From an uncultured Neomegalonema sp. (GTDB lineage Bacteria; Pseudomonadota; Alphaproteobacteria; Rhodobacterales; Rhodobacteraceae), in assembly GCA_937944035.1 (NCBI GenBank), contig CALDZQ010000175.1, positions 1 to 8,663 of the forward strand: a stretch of 8,663 bases of DNA, in the 5' to 3' direction. The translations under genes and the position numbers were made by a program. Positions 6,742 to 8,663 of the stretch are shown piece after piece. Below the pieces are notes generated by a model. The model worked only from the letters and a program-made list of their open reading frames with translations. It ran no database searches and had not been told where the DNA came from. Positions within the stretch are counted from its first letter, which is position 1. Each line of letters opens with the position of its first letter.

Positions 6742-6748
6742 CCTTCCC
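6742..6748 (-). promoter_or_regulatory. Shine-Dalgarno of miaB
   Basis: GGGAAGG lies 3 nt before the ATG at 6738 and fixes that start over the longer open frame. It is only 7 nt beyond the T-run (6762-6756) of the mucR terminator, an unusually tight arrangement. Confidence 0.6.
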
Positions 6749-6755
6749 AAAACAC

Positions 6756-6791
6756 AAAAAAAGCGCGCCTGCAATGCGGACGCGCTTTTTT
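6756..6791. terminator. Near-symmetrical intrinsic terminator between mucR and miaB
   Basis: GCGCG (6763-6767) pairs with CGCGC (6781-6785). Inner CC/GG pairing closes across a bulged A at 6780, and seven A residues (6756-6762) face six T residues (6786-6791). It therefore works as a hairpin plus T-run on both strands. On the minus strand it lies 22 nt after the mucR stop codon and 17 nt before the miaB ATG. Confidence 0.85.
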
Positions 6792-6794
6792 GTC

Positions 6795-6800
6795 ATAATA
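6795..6800 (-). promoter_or_regulatory. Possible -10 element of a miaB promoter
   Basis: TATTAT on the minus strand (6800-6795) lies between the mucR stop and the terminator hairpin. No good -35 is seen 16-18 nt upstream (the sequence there is GC-rich). If used, the transcript would begin just before the hairpin and carry it in the miaB leader. This is a weak call. Confidence 0.2.
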
Positions 6801-6813
6801 TTCGCGGCCCGGA

Positions 6814-7236
6814 TTAGGCGGCAGGCTTGCGGCGATTGCGGCCGAGACCGATTTTCTTCGCCAATTCCTGACGTTTCGCCGCGTAGTTCGGTGCGACCAT
6901 CGGATAATCCGAAGGCAGTCCCCAACGCTCACGATAGTCTTCCGGAGTCATGTTGTAAGATGTCTTCAGGTGACGCTTCAGCATCTTCAGCTTCTTACCG
7001 TCTTCCAGGCAGATGATGAAATCAGGCGTGATGGATTTCTTGATCGGCACTGCGGGAACCAGTTCTTCAACAGGCTCTTCCTCAGGCTCGTTCGCAAGGA
7101 AATCGAGAGTTTTGTAAATTGACTCGATAAATCCGGGCAAATCACCAACTGGAACAGGGTTATTCGAAACATGCGAGGAAACGATCTCTGACGTAAGTTG
7201 CAAGATTTCTGTTTTTTCGATTACAGCATCTGACAT
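6814..7236 (-). CDS. mucR: Ros/MucR-family transcriptional regulator
   Basis: A 140-residue DNA-binding protein of the Ros/MucR family, global regulators (often repressors) in alphaproteobacteria that bind AT-rich DNA and usually repress their own gene. The N-terminal helical half (about 5-50; oligomerisation region in MucR) is followed by an acidic Glu/Pro linker (50-62) and the zinc-finger-like domain from about 70. That domain contains CLEDGKKLKMLKRHL, then MTPEDYRERWGLPSDYPMVA and a basic tail RNRRK. Of the classical C2H2 ligands only Cys76 and His89 are clear; the second position is Asp79, and Ser93 occupies the H-X3-H position. Variants with Asp, or without a full metal site, are known in this family. 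The start ATG 7236 has TGGAG six nt upstream; the open frame to 7275 has no comparable site. It stands as a single gene with its own promoter and terminator. Confidence 0.93.
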   Translation of the reverse strand: MSDAVIEKTEILQLTSEIVSSHVSNNPVPVGDLPGFIESIYKTLDFLANEPEEEPVEELVPAVPIKKSITPDFIICLEDGKKLKMLKRHLKTSYNMTPEDYRERWGLPSDYPMVAPNYAAKRQELAKKIGLGRNRRKPAA

Positions 7237-7242
7237 GATATA

Positions 7243-7247
7243 CTCCA
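7243..7247 (-). promoter_or_regulatory. Shine-Dalgarno of mucR
   Basis: TGGAG (7247-7243) lies 6 nt before the ATG at 7236 and decides this start over the upstream in-frame start at 7275. Confidence 0.75.
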
Positions 7248-7281
7248 CAAAGTTGTATTTAGTTACCTGATGCAAAATCTC

Positions 7282-7304
7282 ACATAAAATACCATATTTT
7301 ATGT
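7282..7304. promoter_or_regulatory. Perfect palindrome overlapping the mucR promoter, candidate autoregulatory operator
   Basis: The arms ACATAAAATA (7282-7291) and TATTTTATGT (7295-7304) are exact inverted copies separated by CCA. The element covers the predicted -10 (7301-7296) and probable start point of mucR, 46-68 nt upstream of its ATG. Ros/MucR proteins bind AT-rich sites and typically repress their own promoters, so self-repression is the natural reading, but it is inferred. Confidence 0.6.
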
Positions 7305-7324
7305 TACCCGAATGGCCTGACCAA
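7296..7324 (-). promoter_or_regulatory. Predicted mucR promoter
   Basis: On the minus strand the -35-like TTGGTC (7324-7319) and the -10-like TAAAAT (7301-7296) are separated by exactly 17 nt. The predicted 5' leader is about 50 nt. The -10 lies inside the palindrome at 7282-7304. A second dyad, ACCAAC-N12-GTTGGT (7320-7343), overlaps the -35. Confidence 0.5.
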
Positions 7325-7440
7325 CCATATCTGCACCGTTGGTGGTGTATTATTTGTTTAATTTAAAACCGCAAGTGCTTTTTTCAAGAAAGCATTTTTT
7401 GTTTTGATAAAAAAGCGACCTTTTAATAAAATGATGAGTT

Positions 7441-7917
7441 CTAGTCTCGTTTTCGCATAACAATGGCATCAACAAGCGATGACTTAATTGTGTAGTAGCC
7501 TTTACGGGTTCCGATAATTTCAAAACCCATGCGTTCATAGAACGCGATTGCAGAGTGGTTAATTTTTGCAACCTCCAGAAATATATTCACACTTTCTGTT
7601 TTGCGTTTTTTTTCGATAAGTGCCGAAAACAGGGCTTTTCCAACTTTTTGACGCTGGTGAGCGGGTTCTATGGCAACAGTGATAACCTCGACTTCATCAG
7701 CTGCATGTTGCTCGATCAGAAATCCGTCAACTGTGCTTTGATCGTTGAAGTTCCGCTGTGCCAAATAGAGAGTATAACTTTCGAGTGATAAAAGATCGAA
7801 TATCTCATCTTGCGTGTAACTACGCATACCTGACGTAACGTAAGCATTGAACTGAATTTGCGCTAGAATTGCGGCTAATTTATCATCAATCGGCTCTGTG
7901 ATAACTTCAATTTTCAC
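7441..7917 (-). CDS. rimI: GNAT-family N-acetyltransferase, RimI-like
   Basis: A 158-residue GNAT protein. The acetyl-CoA-binding motif A is HQRQKVGKA (residues 87-95), and the C-terminal block LEVAKINHSAIAFYERMGF (114-132) is typical of RimI, with Glu115, Asn120 and Tyr128 matching catalytic or substrate positions of RimI. RimI acetylates the N-terminus of ribosomal protein S18; some homologues act more broadly. The gene follows tsaB, the usual RimI context. The start is GTG (7917-7915), overlapping the tsaB TGA as GTGA, which indicates translational coupling. Base composition is odd: blocks sampled at 7441-7620 are about 30-43% GC, against about 70% in tsaB blocks at 7981-8100, hinting at separate origin. 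Downstream of the stop, only a very weak A/T hairpin is visible as a terminator. Confidence 0.85.
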   Translation of the reverse strand: MKIEVITEPIDDKLAAILAQIQFNAYVTSGMRSYTQDEIFDLLSLESYTLYLAQRNFNDQSTVDGFLIEQHAADEVEVITVAIEPAHQRQKVGKALFSALIEKKRKTESVNIFLEVAKINHSAIAFYERMGFEIIGTRKGYYTIKSSLVDAIVMRKRD

Positions 7918-8630
7918 GCGGGGCGCAACTCGATCGCTACCGCGCGCTTGGCGTCGGGGGCGCGCAGGTAGAAAGGTTTCGGCGAAACCGCCTCACCGCC
8001 GGCGCTCTTCTGCCGGGCCATGCGCGCCACATCGGCAGGATCAACGGGGGGATTGTCCGCGCCCGCTTCATCCGGATGCCCTGTGCAGGCCCGCACCCGT
8101 CCGGCCGCTGTGCCGACGACATGCGTAACGGCGTGTGTGGACAGAAACTCCGGCAGTTCATCCTCCGGCACGGCCTGCGCTTGCGTCACCGCGTTACCGG
8201 CCTCAAAGATCTGTGCAAAGATTTCCCCGCGCCCGCCTTCCAGCGCCGCAAGTGTACGCCGGGGGGCATGAGGGGCGGCAAGCGCTTCGAGCGTCGTAAT
8301 TCCAACCGCCTGCGCCCCGGTCGCCAACGCCAGCCCCCGCGCGAATGCCACACCCAGCCGCGCGCCGGTAAACCCGCCCGGACCACAAGTGACGCCAATC
8401 ACGTCAAGGTCGCGGGCCTCAACCCCGGCGCTGGCCAGCGCCTCTTCCACCATAGGTGACAGCCGCTCGATATGGCCGCGCGGCATCGCCTCGGACAGAT
8501 GCGCAACGCACGACTCTCCCCGCAACAACGCGACAGAGCAGTGGCCCGTGCAAACATCAATTCCGAGGGTAAGAGTGTCGTTATCCGGCAATGGGCAATC
8601 TCTTGAAAAGACGACCGGATTGCCGGTCAT
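7914..8630 (-). CDS. tsaB: tRNA threonylcarbamoyladenosine biosynthesis protein TsaB
   Basis: A cytoplasmic ASKHA-fold protein that forms the TsaB-TsaD(-TsaE) complex making t6A at position 37 of tRNAs reading ANN codons; TsaB is a non-catalytic scaffold for TsaD. With the ATG at 8630-8628 it has 238 residues. The N-terminal strand motif TLGIDVCTGHCSVAL (21-35) and the signature GPGGFTGARLG (83-93) identify it, and PFYLRAPDAK (219-228) matches the C-terminal end of the family. The N-terminus has about 18 residues more than the usual start; a TTG at codon 14 (8591-8589) is an alternative, and a TTG at 8633 directly precedes the ATG. The ATG overlaps a TGA (8632-8630) in another frame as TGATG, possibly the end of an upstream gene. 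It overlaps rimI by 4 nt. Confidence 0.95.
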   Translation of the reverse strand: MTGNPVVFSRDCPLPDNDTLTLGIDVCTGHCSVALLRGESCVAHLSEAMPRGHIERLSPMVEEALASAGVEARDLDVIGVTCGPGGFTGARLGVAFARGLALATGAQAVGITTLEALAAPHAPRRTLAALEGGRGEIFAQIFEAGNAVTQAQAVPEDELPEFLSTHAVTHVVGTAAGRVRACTGHPDEAGADNPPVDPADVARMARQKSAGGEAVSPKPFYLRAPDAKRAVAIELRPA

Positions 8631-8639
8631 CAAAGCATC

Positions 8640-8663
8640 ACTGCGCGACTTATTACTGCGCGA
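8640..8663. repeat. Short tandem-like repeat at window edge
   Basis: The nonamer ACTGCGCGA occurs at 8640-8648 and 8655-8663, a 15-bp period, just upstream of tsaB. It may lie inside the coding sequence of an upstream gene beyond the window. Significance is unclear. Confidence 0.35.

Noticed and set aside
6739..6774. Upstream extension of miaB to 6774
   Set aside because: The start would lie in the loop of the terminator hairpin; ATG 6738 has a Shine-Dalgarno and gives a normal MiaB N-terminus.
5392..6798. 468-codon plus-strand ORF opposite miaB
   Set aside because: It is an antisense shadow of miaB, with no ribosome-binding site or family motif, and its end runs through the terminator hairpin.
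7376..7400. Hairpin TGCTTT/AAAGCA followed by six T residues on the plus strand
   Set aside because: It has terminator form, but only four of its 12 paired bases are G or C, and no plus-strand gene precedes it. It is probably incidental in AT-rich DNA.
8630..8663. Possible upstream gene ending in TGA at 8632-8630, overlapping the tsaB ATG as TGATG
   Set aside because: Only about ten codons are visible before the window edge, and the residues (ending RAVML) do not identify a family. The overlap is suggestive but not enough for a CDS call.
1..8663. A novel defence, mobile or biosynthetic system
   Set aside because: Every sizeable gene is a recognised housekeeping or regulatory family except the truncated one at the left edge. 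There is no integrase, transposase, repeat-spacer array or toxin-antitoxin pair in the window.

Overview
The window looks like an alphaproteobacterial chromosome. The evidence is gene order and content: a minus-strand run tsaB, rimI, mucR/ros, miaB, phoH(ybeZ), ybeY, corC, lnt, followed by a Cro/C1-type XRE regulator of the kind often found beside this cluster in alphaproteobacteria. Ros/MucR-type regulators are also essentially alphaproteobacterial. The order or genus cannot be fixed from sequence alone. Most of the window is conserved housekeeping DNA. I see no CRISPR array, transposase, phage gene, tRNA or rRNA, and no defence or biosynthetic system.

Layout, left to right. (1) 2-289, plus strand: the C-terminal 95 codons of an unrecognised protein with a twice-repeated 12-residue Gly/Asp/Pro motif. 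(2) 290-672: a convergent, gene-free stretch dense in inverted repeats, ending in two tandem intrinsic terminators for the minus-strand gene. (3) 673-1080, minus: XRE-family regulator with a GTG start. (4) 1081-1324: AT-rich spacer with overlapping dyads and three copies of an AAGTTGA repeat. (5) 1325-6738, minus: miaB, phoH, ybeY, corC, lnt, tightly packed (36-nt gap, 8-nt overlap, 4-nt overlap, 2-nt gap), probably one operon. (6) 6756-6791: a near-symmetrical terminator between mucR and miaB. (7) 6814-7236, minus: Ros/MucR regulator whose zinc finger lacks two of the four classical ligands, preceded by a promoter that overlaps a perfect 10-bp palindrome. (8) 7441-8630, minus: tsaB and rimI, overlapping by 4 nt but very different in base composition.

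How the genes fit together: TsaB helps make t6A at tRNA position 37 and MiaB makes ms2i6A at the same position in other tRNAs. RimI acetylates ribosomal protein S18 (or related N-termini), YbeY processes and checks rRNA, and PhoH/YbeZ is its usual ATPase partner. Lnt finishes lipoprotein acylation, and CorC is a CBS-domain protein normally linked to it by position. The set is therefore a translation-quality plus envelope cluster with two small regulators placed at its ends.

The points most worth a second look are: the miaB ribosome-binding site lying a few bases after an intrinsic terminator; the probable autoregulatory operator of the atypical MucR; the abrupt composition change between tsaB and rimI; the repeated peptide motif kept identical despite synonymous divergence; and the hairpin-rich 290-612 region. 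None of these alone demonstrates a new system.
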